Below, one piece after another: positions 8,243 through 17,101 of a stretch of DNA of 64,000 bases. Positions within the stretch are counted from its first letter, which is position 1; each line of letters begins with the position of its first letter. The translations under genes were made by a program, and so were the position numbers. The notes beneath the pieces were generated by a model that worked only from the letters and a program-made list of their open reading frames with translations, searched no databases and was not told the origin of the DNA. The stretch comes from Lachnospiraceae bacterium (GTDB taxonomy: Bacteria; Bacillota; Clostridia; Lachnospirales; Lachnospiraceae), in assembly GCA_026169045.1 (NCBI GenBank), contig JAPFDH010000077.1, positions 17,497-81,496 on the forward strand, given 5' to 3'.

Positions 8243-10021
8243 TTATTTGATCATACTGTCGGAAAGAGCTACAAATTCATCTACCAAATCAGCAAATGCC
8301 TTCAGGCTTTCCTCCCAAAATGTTTTATCGGTCACATCAATATCAGCCATGGCAGCTACTTCTTCGATGGTATGATCGGTGGTAGCTTTTAATAAATTAC
8401 GATATTTTGGTACGAAATCTGCCCCTTCTTTTTCAAACTGGGTATATAGTCCCATAGCAAAAAGTCCGCCAAAAGCATATGGGAAATTGTAAAAACTTAA
8501 ATTTTCTGAATAGTAGTGACCTTTACATGCCCACATATACGGATGCATATAATCAGGATCCAATCCGTCACCGTAGGCTTCTTTTTGGGCTTCTATCATA
8601 ATTTCTTTTAAATCTTCCGGCATCAAAAGACGGTCTTTGCATTCTTCGAATACACGGCTTTCAAATAAATATCTGGAATAAATGTCACAGGTAATCTGAG
8701 TTGTATTCATTAAAAGACTTTCCAAAAGAGCTAATTTTTCCAATCCTTCTGTTTTACTGATTGCCAATTTAGTTATATGGGTTTCATTAAATGTGGAAGC
8801 CGTTTCTGCCAAAGGCATCGGATATTCTTGATTTAGAATCCGATTATTTTCAATCATCATTCCATGATAGGCATGTCCCAGCTCATGGGCTAATGTATCA
8901 ATGGAACCAAATGTATAATCATAATTTGTTAAAATACGACTTTGCTTTAAAAATCCCACATTACAGCAAAATGCACCGCCAACTTTTCCTTCTCTTGGCA
9001 TAAAATCAATCCAATGATCATTGAAAGCAGTATCCATCATATCCGCCATATCATCCGAAAATGCACGGAATGTCTGCACAAGATATTCTTGTGCCTCTTC
9101 GATACTATATTTTTTATCCAGAGCTCCTACCGGCGCAAATAAATCATACCAGGGTAAGCCGTTTTTATGTCCAAGGAATCTGGCTTTTGCTTTCATATAT
9201 TCATGAAATTTCGGCATATATTCCCGCATGGCTTCCAACATGGCATCCAGTGTTTTTCTGCTCATATTGGAATCTTCCAGTGTCATATCCAAAGGAGATT
9301 CATATCCCCGTGCCTCACACAGCATATTTACCTGCGATTTAATGTTATTCAATGCAAATGCAATGGAATGGTCAATTTTTTCATAACAATTCAATTCAGC
9401 TTCATAAGCAGCTTTTCTTACCGCACTGTCACTGTCATAAGCAAGATTTCTGACAGACGGCAGGGTAATTTGTGTGCCATTATAGTCTACTTTTACCGTA
9501 GATGTCAGGTATTCAAACAACTGATTCCACGCGGCACCGCCGCTTAAATTCATTTTTGCAATCATGGCTTCCATATCTTCGGAAAATAAATGTGCTACAT
9601 GCTTTTTATTTTTCAAAAGCAAAAACTGATATTCTTTCAGTTTTTCATCGGATGCAATTACTTCTTCAAGATTTGGAATGTCAGCCATATATTTCTGGAT
9701 AGCGACCAGACTTTTTGTGGCCTTCGCTTCTTTTTTCATGATTTGGGCCATATATGCATTTGTCTGGCTGTCCGTTGTATTTGCAGATTGACGCAGACTT
9801 GTATAAATTCCCAATCGCATACTATGAGAAAGGAAATCTTCCTGAGCTTTTACAAGACATAACAGCGCTTCTTTAGCATTCATTTGCTTTGCCTGTTCTA
9901 AACTGGTATCCAAATCATCAATGACTTTATCCATATCTGCCAAATCTTTTTTATAGGCAGGATCGTCATATCCTTTGTAAAATTCATCCAAAGACCATTC
10001 TGTACTAATTGCTTCTTTCAT
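8243..10021 (-). CDS. pepF: Oligoendopeptidase F, metallopeptidase family M3
   Basis: Cytoplasmic zinc metallopeptidase that cleaves medium-sized peptides, probably finishing peptides released by proteases such as FtsH. The 592-residue length is normal for PepF. The catalytic zinc motif is TLAHELGHAYHG (HExxH, near residues 378-389), followed by the third ligand in PLAETASTFNE about 25 residues on. It starts 20 bp downstream of ftsH and is followed by hflK and hflC, so the four genes look like one proteolysis unit. Confidence 0.93.
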   Translation of the reverse strand: MKEAISTEWSLDEFYKGYDDPAYKKDLADMDKVIDDLDTSLEQAKQMNAKEALLCLVKAQEDFLSHSMRLGIYTSLRQSANTTDSQTNAYMAQIMKKEAKATKSLVAIQKYMADIPNLEEVIASDEKLKEYQFLLLKNKKHVAHLFSEDMEAMIAKMNLSGGAAWNQLFEYLTSTVKVDYNGTQITLPSVRNLAYDSDSAVRKAAYEAELNCYEKIDHSIAFALNNIKSQVNMLCEARGYESPLDMTLEDSNMSRKTLDAMLEAMREYMPKFHEYMKAKARFLGHKNGLPWYDLFAPVGALDKKYSIEEAQEYLVQTFRAFSDDMADMMDTAFNDHWIDFMPREGKVGGAFCCNVGFLKQSRILTNYDYTFGSIDTLAHELGHAYHGMMIENNRILNQEYPMPLAETASTFNETHITKLAISKTEGLEKLALLESLLMNTTQITCDIYSRYLFESRVFEECKDRLLMPEDLKEIMIEAQKEAYGDGLDPDYMHPYMWACKGHYYSENLSFYNFPYAFGGLFAMGLYTQFEKEGADFVPKYRNLLKATTDHTIEEVAAMADIDVTDKTFWEESLKAFADLVDEFVALSDSMIK

Positions 10022-10041
10022 GTTTACCCTCTTTTCCTTAA

Positions 10042-11874
10042 TTATTCTCTATTTAGTATTTCCATAAATTCCTCTCCCGTAATCGTCTCACGTTCCAGAA
10101 GATATTGGGAAAGTTCATTTAATTTTTGCATATTTCCTTTTAAGATTTCTATTGCTTTCTCATGTGCTGACCGGATGATAGACAGAACCTCTTCGTCCAC
10201 TTTACCTGCCGACTCATCAGAACAGGTCAGGGAAGTATCGGCACTCAGATATGGATTATTCACCGTTTCCAATGCCATCATATCAAAATTCTTACTCATA
10301 CCGAAACGGGTAACCATGGATCTGGCAATCTTGGTTGCCTGTTCAATATCATTGGAAGCGCCGGTTGTAAATGTACCGAAAATCAATTCCTCAGCAGCAC
10401 GTCCCCCTGTTAATGTTGCCACTTTGTTAAATGCTTCTTCCTTTGTCATCAATGCTTTTTCTTCATCATCTACCTGCATGGTATAACCCAAAGCACCGGA
10501 CGTACGTGGAATAATTGTAATCTTGCGAACAGGAGCAGATTCTGTCTGTTTTGCTGCTACCAGGGCATGTCCGATTTCATGATAAGCCACAATTTGTTTT
10601 TCTCTCGGAGAGATCACAGCATTTTTACGCTGATAGCCAGCAATAACCACTTCAACGCTTTCTTCCAAATCTCCCTGTGATACGACTTTTCTGTCATTGC
10701 GGACTGCACGGAGAGCTGCTTCATTTACAATATTTGCCAACTCAGCACCGGATGCTCCTGCGGTAGCCTTCGCTATGGCTTTAAAATCTACGGTAGAATC
10801 CAATTTTACCTTTTTTCCATGAACGCGTAAAATTGCTTCACGTCCGGCAAGATCCGGCAATTCTACAGGAATCCTACGATCGAAACGTCCTGGACGAAGC
10901 AAAGCTTTATCCAAAGATTCCGGGCGATTGGTAGCTGCTAAAATAATGACACCTTTCTTTCCGTCGAAACCATCCATTTCCGTCAACAGCTGATTCAATG
11001 TCTGTTCGCGTTCATCATTACCAGAAAATCCACCACCATCTCTTTTCTTTCCAATGGTATCAATCTCATCAATAAACACAATACAGGGAGCTTTTTCATT
11101 AGCCTGTTTAAAAAGATCACGAACTTTTGCTGCTCCCATACCAACAAACATTTCTACAAATTCAGAACCGGAAATAGAGAAAAACGGCACATTTGCCTCT
11201 CCGGCTACTGCTTTTGCCAAAAGTGTTTTACCAGTTCCGGGAGGGCCTACAAGAAGCGCTCCTTTTGGCATGGAAGCACCGATTTCCGCGTATTTTCCAG
11301 GATTATGAAGGAAATCTACGATTTCTGTTAATGCCTCTTTTGCTTCATCTTCACCGGCAACATCCTTGAATTTAATTCCATCGGTAGCCTGTACATAAAT
11401 TTTTGCATTGCTTTTTCCAAAGGACATGGCATTTCCCATTCCTCCGCCAATCTTTTTGGACATCCGATTGATAAGGAATGTTCCGATTACAACAAGAATA
11501 ATCATTGGAGCAAAAAAACTGAGTAGACTCATGAGCCAGGAAGGTTTTGTCGGAATTGTTTTTGTATAATTTACACCGTGTTCTTCCAGACGCTCCATCA
11601 AATCAGGGTCTTCCATTCTTCCTGTTACATAAATTTGAGCTACACCTTTATCTCCATTGGTATCATTTTTCAGCACAAAAGCAATCTGATCATCTTGTAC
11701 TTCCACAATGGAAATCTGGTTATCATTTGTCATCTGCACAAAATCACTGTAAGGCACTTCTTTTGTTTTTGTTCCAAAAACAGAAGAAACAATGATATTC
11801 AGTACCACGACGACAGCCAATACTATTACATAATAAAAAATAAACGGTTTTTTATTCGTTGGTTTCTGCATCAT
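10042..11874 (-). CDS. ftsH: ATP-dependent zinc metalloprotease FtsH
   Basis: Membrane-anchored AAA+ protease degrading misassembled membrane proteins and regulatory proteins. The 610-residue protein has two membrane segments (residues about 11-29 and 113-134) flanking an extracytoplasmic domain, then the AAA module with Walker A GPPGTGKT (near 207-214), Walker B IVFIDEID, and the second region of homology with RPGRFDRR. The peptidase zinc motif is HEIGH (near 434-438), a conservative variant of the common HEAGH. It heads the ftsH-pepF-hflK-hflC operon and has its own promoter surrounded by repeated CATGAAAG motifs. Start ATG follows GGGAGGTAC. Confidence 0.96.
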   Translation of the reverse strand: MMQKPTNKKPFIFYYVIVLAVVVVLNIIVSSVFGTKTKEVPYSDFVQMTNDNQISIVEVQDDQIAFVLKNDTNGDKGVAQIYVTGRMEDPDLMERLEEHGVNYTKTIPTKPSWLMSLLSFFAPMIILVVIGTFLINRMSKKIGGGMGNAMSFGKSNAKIYVQATDGIKFKDVAGEDEAKEALTEIVDFLHNPGKYAEIGASMPKGALLVGPPGTGKTLLAKAVAGEANVPFFSISGSEFVEMFVGMGAAKVRDLFKQANEKAPCIVFIDEIDTIGKKRDGGGFSGNDEREQTLNQLLTEMDGFDGKKGVIILAATNRPESLDKALLRPGRFDRRIPVELPDLAGREAILRVHGKKVKLDSTVDFKAIAKATAGASGAELANIVNEAALRAVRNDRKVVSQGDLEESVEVVIAGYQRKNAVISPREKQIVAYHEIGHALVAAKQTESAPVRKITIIPRTSGALGYTMQVDDEEKALMTKEEAFNKVATLTGGRAAEELIFGTFTTGASNDIEQATKIARSMVTRFGMSKNFDMMALETVNNPYLSADTSLTCSDESAGKVDEEVLSIIRSAHEKAIEILKGNMQKLNELSQYLLERETITGEEFMEILNRE

Positions 11875-11904
11875 GTACCTCCCATAAGTTCATTTTTGCC
11901 GTTT

Positions 11905-11991
11905 CTTTCATGGCTCTTTAAGATCATGAAAGTGCCTTCTTTACTCATAAAATTTACATGAAACCTTAGATAAAGTCAATTGCTTTCATGG
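11905..11991 (-). promoter_or_regulatory. ftsH promoter with four CATGAAAG-type half-sites
   Basis: Minus-strand TTGACT (11979-11974) and TAAATT (11956-11951) have a 17 bp spacer. The heptamer TTTCATG or its complement occurs four times: 11905-11913, 11925-11932, 11957-11964 and 11983-11991. Two form an inverted pair around the -35 element and two form an inverted pair in the leader. The motif matches neither CIRCE nor the CtsR heptad repeat. Confidence 0.55.
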
Positions 11992-12024
11992 AATATTTAG
12001 AATCTTTTAACAACGGCGAAAGAA

Positions 12025-12063
12025 ATGGACCGAATAGAACAAGTGGTGTCTATTTCGATCCAT
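12025..12063 (-). terminator. Rho-independent terminator of glyA
   Basis: Inverted repeat of about 14 bp with one bulged A and one G-U pair, arms beginning ATGGATCGAA and ending TTCGGTCCAT on the minus strand, followed by TTCTTTC. It lies about 40 bp after the glyA stop codon. Confidence 0.6.
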
Positions 12064-12103
12064 AATCTTGTCTTTATTTTCTGTTTTCCCTTAATTTGAA
12101 AAA

Positions 12104-13351
12104 CTATTCATATAAAGGATATTTATCTGTTAACGATTTTACTAAGCACATTGCTTCTTCCTTATTTTTTGAAACATCGCTCACTACCAGGGATATGGCT
12201 TCAGCAATCACATCCATATCTTCTTCTTTCATGCCCCTTGTGGTAACAGCTGCAGTACCGAGGCGAATTCCACTGGTAACAAATGGTGATGCAGGATCAT
12301 TGGGAATTGTATTTTTGTTACATGTAATATTTGCAGCATCTAAAATATGCTCCGCTTCTTTCCCCGTAATGTTCTTATTGAGCAAATTAATCAGCATTAA
12401 ATGATTGTCTGTACCGCCGGATACCAATTCAAATCCTCTCTTTTTCAGACCATCAGCCAAAGCCTGCGCATTTTTAATAATCTGTTTTCCGTATTCTTTA
12501 AATGACGGATCCAAAGCTTCTTTAAAGCAAACTGCTTTTCCGGCTATAACATGCATCAAAGGACCGCCTTGTATTCCCGGGAAAATCGCTTTATTAAAAT
12601 TATACTTTTTGTTTACGGCTTCACTGGATAAAATCATACCGCCTCTGGGACCGCGAAGGGTTTTGTGGGTCGTCGTTGTTGTCACATCAGCATAAGGAAT
12701 CGGACTCATGTGAAGACCGGCAGCAACCAATCCGGCAATGTGAGCCATATCAACCATCAGAACCGCTCCCACTTCATCCGCTATTTCACGAAATTTTTTG
12801 AAATCAATGGCTCTCGGGTAAGCACTGGCTCCTGCTACAATCATTTTCGGCCGACATTCCAATGCAATTTTTCTTACTTCATCATAATCAATATATCCGT
12901 CCTGATTCGTTCCGTAAGGTACCGCATGAAAATATTTTCCGGACATATTCACCGGACTTCCATGGGTCAAGTGACCTCCCATATCCAGACTCATTCCCAT
13001 GAATGTATCTCCCGGATTCATAATCGCAAAAAATACAGCCATATTGGCTTGCGCACCGGAATGGGGCTGCACATTAACATACTCGCACCCAAATAATTTT
13101 TTTGCCCGTTCCTGTGCCAGAGTCTCTACTACATCTACGTATTCACATCCGCCGTAATATCGTTTTCCCGGATATCCCTCTGCGTACTTATTGGTTAAAG
13201 GACTTCCCATGGCATCCATAACGGCTTTGCTTACAAAGTTTTCCGATGCAATTAATTCAATATGATCTCTTTGGCGTTTCAGTTCCGCTTCCATGGCATT
13301 TGCCAGTTCATTGTCATATTCTTTCATTGTTTCAACCTGATACATTTTCAT
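12104..13351 (-). CDS. glyA: Serine hydroxymethyltransferase
   Basis: PLP enzyme converting serine and tetrahydrofolate to glycine and 5,10-methylene-tetrahydrofolate, the main one-carbon entry point. At 415 residues it is full length. Visible features are [13 protein letters not shown] near residue 33, the HSGAQAN segment near 97, [12 protein letters not shown] near 200, and the PLP lysine motif [14 protein letters not shown] (lysine near residue 229). It has its own promoter, and the folate enzymes FchA and FolD are encoded just upstream on the same strand, so the region concentrates one-carbon metabolism. Confidence 0.96.
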   Translation of the reverse strand: MKMYQVETMKEYDNELANAMEAELKRQRDHIELIASENFVSKAVMDAMGSPLTNKYAEGYPGKRYYGGCEYVDVVETLAQERAKKLFGCEYVNVQPHSGAQANMAVFFAIMNPGDTFMGMSLDMGGHLTHGSPVNMSGKYFHAVPYGTNQDGYIDYDEVRKIALECRPKMIVAGASAYPRAIDFKKFREIADEVGAVLMVDMAHIAGLVAAGLHMSPIPYADVTTTTTHKTLRGPRGGMILSSEAVNKKYNFNKAIFPGIQGGPLMHVIAGKAVCFKEALDPSFKEYGKQIIKNAQALADGLKKRGFELVSGGTDNHLMLINLLNKNITGKEAEHILDAANITCNKNTIPNDPASPFVTSGIRLGTAAVTTRGMKEEDMDVIAEAISLVVSDVSKNKEEAMCLVKSLTDKYPLYE

Positions 13352-13393
13352 TCCTCCATCCTTTTATCTGGATTTGTGTAATCAATTTAGGAA

Positions 13394-13422
13394 AGTATAC
13401 CACTGATTTTCAAATATGTCCA
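13394..13422 (-). promoter_or_regulatory. Sigma-A promoter of glyA
   Basis: Minus-strand TGGACA (13422-13417) and TATACT (13399-13394), spacer 17 bp, about 45 bp before the glyA start. Just upstream, an inverted repeat (ATGATCC near 13485 and GGATCAT near 13446) without a U-run could be the end of the ygiQ transcript or a regulatory site. Confidence 0.65.
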
Positions 13423-13498
13423 CTAAATCTTCTATTTTCAGAATGATCCATCGCTAGCCATGTGGTTTTGCGAAAGGATCATGCTGAACAATTATGAT

Positions 13499-15358
13499 TT
13501 ATGAACGGCGTTTTTTGGAAGACAGTTTATATTCTTTAGTATGCTTCTTTTTTGAGATTTGTTTCGGGCGTATCAGACATTTTGGCCCAAATCCGATTAA
13601 ATCGGTTCGTCCGGCTTTTTGTAATGCTTCTTCCACCAATGAATATAGTTTTGGATCCCGATACTGTATCAAAGCTCTCTGCATTGCTTTTTCATGCGGA
13701 TTTACAGGAACATACACACGTTCCATGGTTCTCGGATCAACGCCGGTATAATACATGCATGTGGAAATCGTGGATGGTGTCGGATAAAAGTCCTGTACCT
13801 GTTCTGGCATATATCCCAAATCCCTTAAATATTCAGCCAGTTCCACAGCCTCTTTTAGAGTAGATCCGGGATGGGAAGACATAAGATACGGAACCAGATA
13901 TTGTTTTTTCCCTTTTTGCTCATTTATCTTTTGATACCGTTTTACAAAAGCCTGATATACTTTATTTTCCGGTTTTCCCATCCGTTTCAATACAGCTTCC
14001 GAAATATGTTCCGGTGCTACTTTTAATTGACCGCTCACATGATATTCGCATAATTCACGAATGAAGGAAGAATCCGGATCAGCCATTACATAATCAAATC
14101 GAATACCGGAACGAATAAAAACTTTTTTTACCTTAGGAAGCTGACGCAGTTTTCTTAAGAGACTGCGGTAATCGGTATGGTCAACCACAAGATTTTTACA
14201 TGGTTTTGGAAACAGGCATTGTTTATTGATACATGCCCCTTTTGTCATCTGTTTGTCACAAGCCGGTCGGCGGAAATTAGCTGTGGGTCCCCCTACATCA
14301 TGAATATATCCTTTAAACTGAGGATCCTGTGTCATCTGTTTTGCTTCTTCTATGATGGATTCATGGCTTCTGGTCTGAACAATTCTTCCCTGATGAAAAG
14401 TCAGTGCGCAAAAACTACATCCGCCGAAGCATCCGCGATTGCTGATCAGACTGAATTTAATTTCTGAAATTGCCGGGACACCTCCCAGTTTTTCATAGGA
14501 AGGATGATAAGTCCGCATATAGGGCAGGGCATAAATATCGTCCATTTCCATTTGTGACAGTGGTTTGGAGGGAGGATTTTGTACCACATATAGATGATCG
14601 GAATATGGTTCCACCAAACGTTTTCCGGAAAATGGATCCGTATTACAATATTGAATGTAAAAACTTTTGGCATAATTTTTCCTGTCGCTTAAAAGTTCCT
14701 CATAGGATGGAAGTATTTTTGCGTCATAAACGCTGTCCAATGTCTTGGTCCGAAATACTGTTCCATCTATAAATGTGATATCTTTTATGTCAATACCACT
14801 ATCCAATGCTTCCGCTATTTCTACAATGGAACGCTCTCCCATTCCATAGGAAATTAAATCTGCCTGCGAATCCAAAAGAATAGAACGTTTTAATTTATCC
14901 GACCAGTAATCATAATGTGCCAATCTCCTTAAACTTGCTTCAATGCCTCCTATGATGATTGGTATATCCTTATAGACCCGACGAATATAATTACAATATA
15001 CCACTACAGCATAATCCGGACGCTTTCCAATTACACCTCCCGGAGTGTATGCATCGCTTTTTCTTCTTTTTTTAGAAACAGAATAATGGTTCACCATGGA
15101 ATCCATATTTCCGCTTGAAACCAAAAAACCCAATCGGGGACGCCCAAACTCCTGAATCACTTTTTCATCTTTCCAATCCGGCTGAGATAAAATTGCAATG
15201 CGATATCCGCGTGATTCCAACACGCGGCTGATAATGGCTGGTCCAAAGGATGGATGATCCACATATGCATCACCAATTAAATATACAAAATCAGGTCGAT
15301 CCCAACCGCGGGCTTCCATTTCTTTATGATTTACTGGTAAAAATCCATTTTTATCCAT
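13499..15358 (-). CDS. YgiQ family radical SAM protein
   Basis: Large radical-SAM protein of the YgiQ/UPF0313 group; the reaction is not established. From the ATG at 15358 it has 619 residues, beginning MDKNGFLPVN, which matches the usual family start; an in-frame ATG at 15385 would add nine residues and overlap the folD stop by 4 bp. Seen: DAYVDHPSFGPAIISRVLE in the N-terminal cobalamin-binding-like region, the radical-SAM cysteines in SNRGCFGGCSFCALTFHQG (CxxxCxxC, near residue 305), and a basic Lys/Arg-rich tail. It is the last gene of an fchA-folD-ygiQ run. Confidence 0.9.
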   Translation of the reverse strand: MDKNGFLPVNHKEMEARGWDRPDFVYLIGDAYVDHPSFGPAIISRVLESRGYRIAILSQPDWKDEKVIQEFGRPRLGFLVSSGNMDSMVNHYSVSKKRRKSDAYTPGGVIGKRPDYAVVVYCNYIRRVYKDIPIIIGGIEASLRRLAHYDYWSDKLKRSILLDSQADLISYGMGERSIVEIAEALDSGIDIKDITFIDGTVFRTKTLDSVYDAKILPSYEELLSDRKNYAKSFYIQYCNTDPFSGKRLVEPYSDHLYVVQNPPSKPLSQMEMDDIYALPYMRTYHPSYEKLGGVPAISEIKFSLISNRGCFGGCSFCALTFHQGRIVQTRSHESIIEEAKQMTQDPQFKGYIHDVGGPTANFRRPACDKQMTKGACINKQCLFPKPCKNLVVDHTDYRSLLRKLRQLPKVKKVFIRSGIRFDYVMADPDSSFIRELCEYHVSGQLKVAPEHISEAVLKRMGKPENKVYQAFVKRYQKINEQKGKKQYLVPYLMSSHPGSTLKEAVELAEYLRDLGYMPEQVQDFYPTPSTISTCMYYTGVDPRTMERVYVPVNPHEKAMQRALIQYRDPKLYSLVEEALQKAGRTDLIGFGPKCLIRPKQISKKKHTKEYKLSSKKRRS

Positions 15359-15381
15359 TCTTATCGTCTTCCTTCCTTCAA

Positions 15382-16248
15382 TCAAGCGCCTAAATCCGGA
15401 CTTTTGATTCCCTGTTTTTTCATGGCAGCAAATAACACATGTTCTGCTAACACAGAGGTTGTAACGGCTCCCACACCACCAGGAACAGGAGTTGCCAAAG
15501 CAGCAACAGAAGAAATGGATTCCAAATCAACATCTCCGCACATAGTTTTGTCTTCCTTTACATGAATCCCGACATCAATGACCACCGCGTCTTTCCCTAC
15601 AAATTTTTCATTTACCATTTCTGCCTGTCCTGCCGCAGCAATTAATATCTCAGCATTTCGGCACGTCTCTTCCAATTGTTTTGTTTTTGTGTGGCAAACC
15701 GTAACCGTGGCATTTTCTTTTATTAATAGCATAGCCAGTGGCTTTCCAATTACCAAACTCCTTCCGATTACAACAGCACGTTTTCCTGTTATACAGATAC
15801 CCGAATGGTGTAAAATTTTCATAACAGCCTCTGCCGTACAAGGAGCATATCCCATTTGTGTTCCCGTATAGACATGAGCCATATTTACCGGACCAATTCC
15901 GTCCACATCTTTCTCGGGATCGATTCTTCTTTCAATTAGATGTTCATCCAACTGAGATGGTAAGGGACGTAACAGTAAAATTCCGTCCACTTTTGGATCT
16001 TGATTTATCTGATCAAACACTTTTAAAAATTCTTCCTGAGATACGGTATCTTCCATAGTATAGACCGTATGATGAATTCCCACTTTATCCATACGTTTTA
16101 TGGCACTTTTTTCATAGGAAATGTCATCCGCTTTTTCTCCGACGCGGATAATTGCCAGATGCGGAGGAATCATTCCTGTTTTTTCTATTGTTTCTGAAAT
16201 TGATTTGCTGATTGATGCTGCTACAGCACTTCCTTTTATTAATTCCAT
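15382..16248 (-). CDS. folD: Bifunctional methylene-THF dehydrogenase / methenyl-THF cyclohydrolase FolD
   Basis: Interconverts 5,10-methylene-, 5,10-methenyl- and 10-formyl-tetrahydrofolate. The start at 16248 (MELIKGS) is preferred because GGAAAGG lies 6 bp ahead; an ATG at 16263 would place that site inside the gene. The protein of 288 residues shows the catalytic YEKSAIKRM (lysine near 52), DGILLLRPLPSQLDE (near 90-105), KDVDGIGPVN, the Rossmann GRSLVIGKPLAMLL (near 160) and PVPGGVGAVT close to the end. It lies between fchA and ygiQ in the same direction. Confidence 0.95.
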   Translation of the reverse strand: MELIKGSAVAASISKSISETIEKTGMIPPHLAIIRVGEKADDISYEKSAIKRMDKVGIHHTVYTMEDTVSQEEFLKVFDQINQDPKVDGILLLRPLPSQLDEHLIERRIDPEKDVDGIGPVNMAHVYTGTQMGYAPCTAEAVMKILHHSGICITGKRAVVIGRSLVIGKPLAMLLIKENATVTVCHTKTKQLEETCRNAEILIAAAGQAEMVNEKFVGKDAVVIDVGIHVKEDKTMCGDVDLESISSVAALATPVPGGVGAVTTSVLAEHVLFAAMKKQGIKSPDLGA

Positions 16249-16276
16249 TTTTTTCCTTTCCATATTTCACCGTTTT

Positions 16277-16903
16277 TTATTTGTGTATTTTTTTCATTAC
16301 ATTTTTATAAATCTGATCTGCTTTTTCTACACCGACTACAGCCATTTCATCTGCTCTCTTTTCCAATTCCAGAGCTTTCTTTTTATCTTTCATCATATTT
16401 GTATTAATGAAGACATTCATAGATGCCGATAAAAGGGCGCATCTTGCGTACTGAACAGCGACACCGACATCACTGATTGCCAGTTTGGATCCGATTTTTT
16501 CCATACAATCCAATATATCTAAAAGTTCCAATACCTTTTCCATAATGACCAGCGGAATTCTACTGGCTCCATATAAAGCATTTTCCAATACTTCATTTCT
16601 GTGAGACAATTCTTCCGCTGTTGTTTTTGGCAGACCGTACGCCTTGGAAAGTGGTTCAAAGGCCTCCGCATCTCCGTTAATCAGTTCCAAAAATTCTATT
16701 CTCAGAGCAGATAATTTTTTTTCCATTTCTATTGCCTGGTTTTCTACCGAGGCATACGTTTTCTTTCCGATTGTTAAATTGGCAACCATACTGCCCAATG
16801 CTGCAGCCATGCTTCCTCCTAATGCAGCGGCTCCACCGCCTCCTGGAATGGCTGATTTGGAAGCCAATGCTTCCATGAATTGATCAACTGAATTGCGGTA
16901 CAT
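16277..16903 (-). CDS. fchA: Methenyltetrahydrofolate cyclohydrolase / formimino-THF cyclodeaminase family (FchA)
   Basis: All-helical protein of the cyclodeaminase family that acts on formimino- or methenyl-tetrahydrofolate. The ATG at 16903 is chosen because GGGAGG lies just upstream and the family starts this way; an in-frame ATG at 17047 would add 48 residues with no homology. The protein of 208 residues has the family hallmark IPGGGGAAALGGSMAAALGSM (residues about 18-38, shown in part: PGGGGAAALGG) and IGKKTYA. Next to folD it probably supplies methenyl-THF cyclohydrolase activity, though FolD could do this too. Confidence 0.88.
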   Translation of the reverse strand: MYRNSVDQFMEALASKSAIPGGGGAAALGGSMAAALGSMVANLTIGKKTYASVENQAIEMEKKLSALRIEFLELINGDAEAFEPLSKAYGLPKTTAEELSHRNEVLENALYGASRIPLVIMEKVLELLDILDCMEKIGSKLAISDVGVAVQYARCALLSASMNVFINTNMMKDKKKALELEKRADEMAVVGVEKADQIYKNVMKKIHK

Positions 16904-16973
16904 TTTTTTCCTCCCTTTTATTATGAAAAACTGTAATAGACCAGTAATTCTTCTATAAATATAGATTACCGTT

Positions 16974-17002
16974 ATTTTAAACGATAACCCGTCTTTTGTC
17001 AA
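16974..17002 (-). promoter_or_regulatory. Sigma-A promoter of fchA-folD-ygiQ
   Basis: Minus-strand TTGACA (17002-16997) and TAAAAT (16979-16974) with a 17 bp spacer, about 70 bp upstream of the fchA start. This supports starting fchA at 16903, since the longer reading would begin upstream of the promoter. Confidence 0.75.
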
Positions 17003-17021
17003 AAAACTTCCGAAATCTTTC

Positions 17022-17063
17022 TGAAAAGAAAAAGCCTCAAAAGCCATAATGACTTCTGAGACT
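17022..17063 (-). terminator. Terminator after the polysaccharide dehydratase gene
   Basis: Minus-strand stem AGTCTCAGAAG (17063-17053) with CTTTTGAGGCT (17043-17033), including G-U pairs, followed by TTTTTCTTTTC. Confidence 0.7.
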
Positions 17064-17101
17064 TTTAATCAAGATGTTCCAGCTATGTTAACATCGGATT
17101 C

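Noticed and set aside
11905..11991. CIRCE or CtsR operator at ftsH
   Set aside because: No TTAGCACTC-N9-GAGTGCTAA and no GGTCAAA heptad repeats are present; the repeated motif is CATGAAAG.
16904..17047. Longer FchA reading starting at 17047
   Set aside because: The extra 48 residues begin upstream of the gene's promoter and show no family resemblance; a strong binding site precedes 16903.
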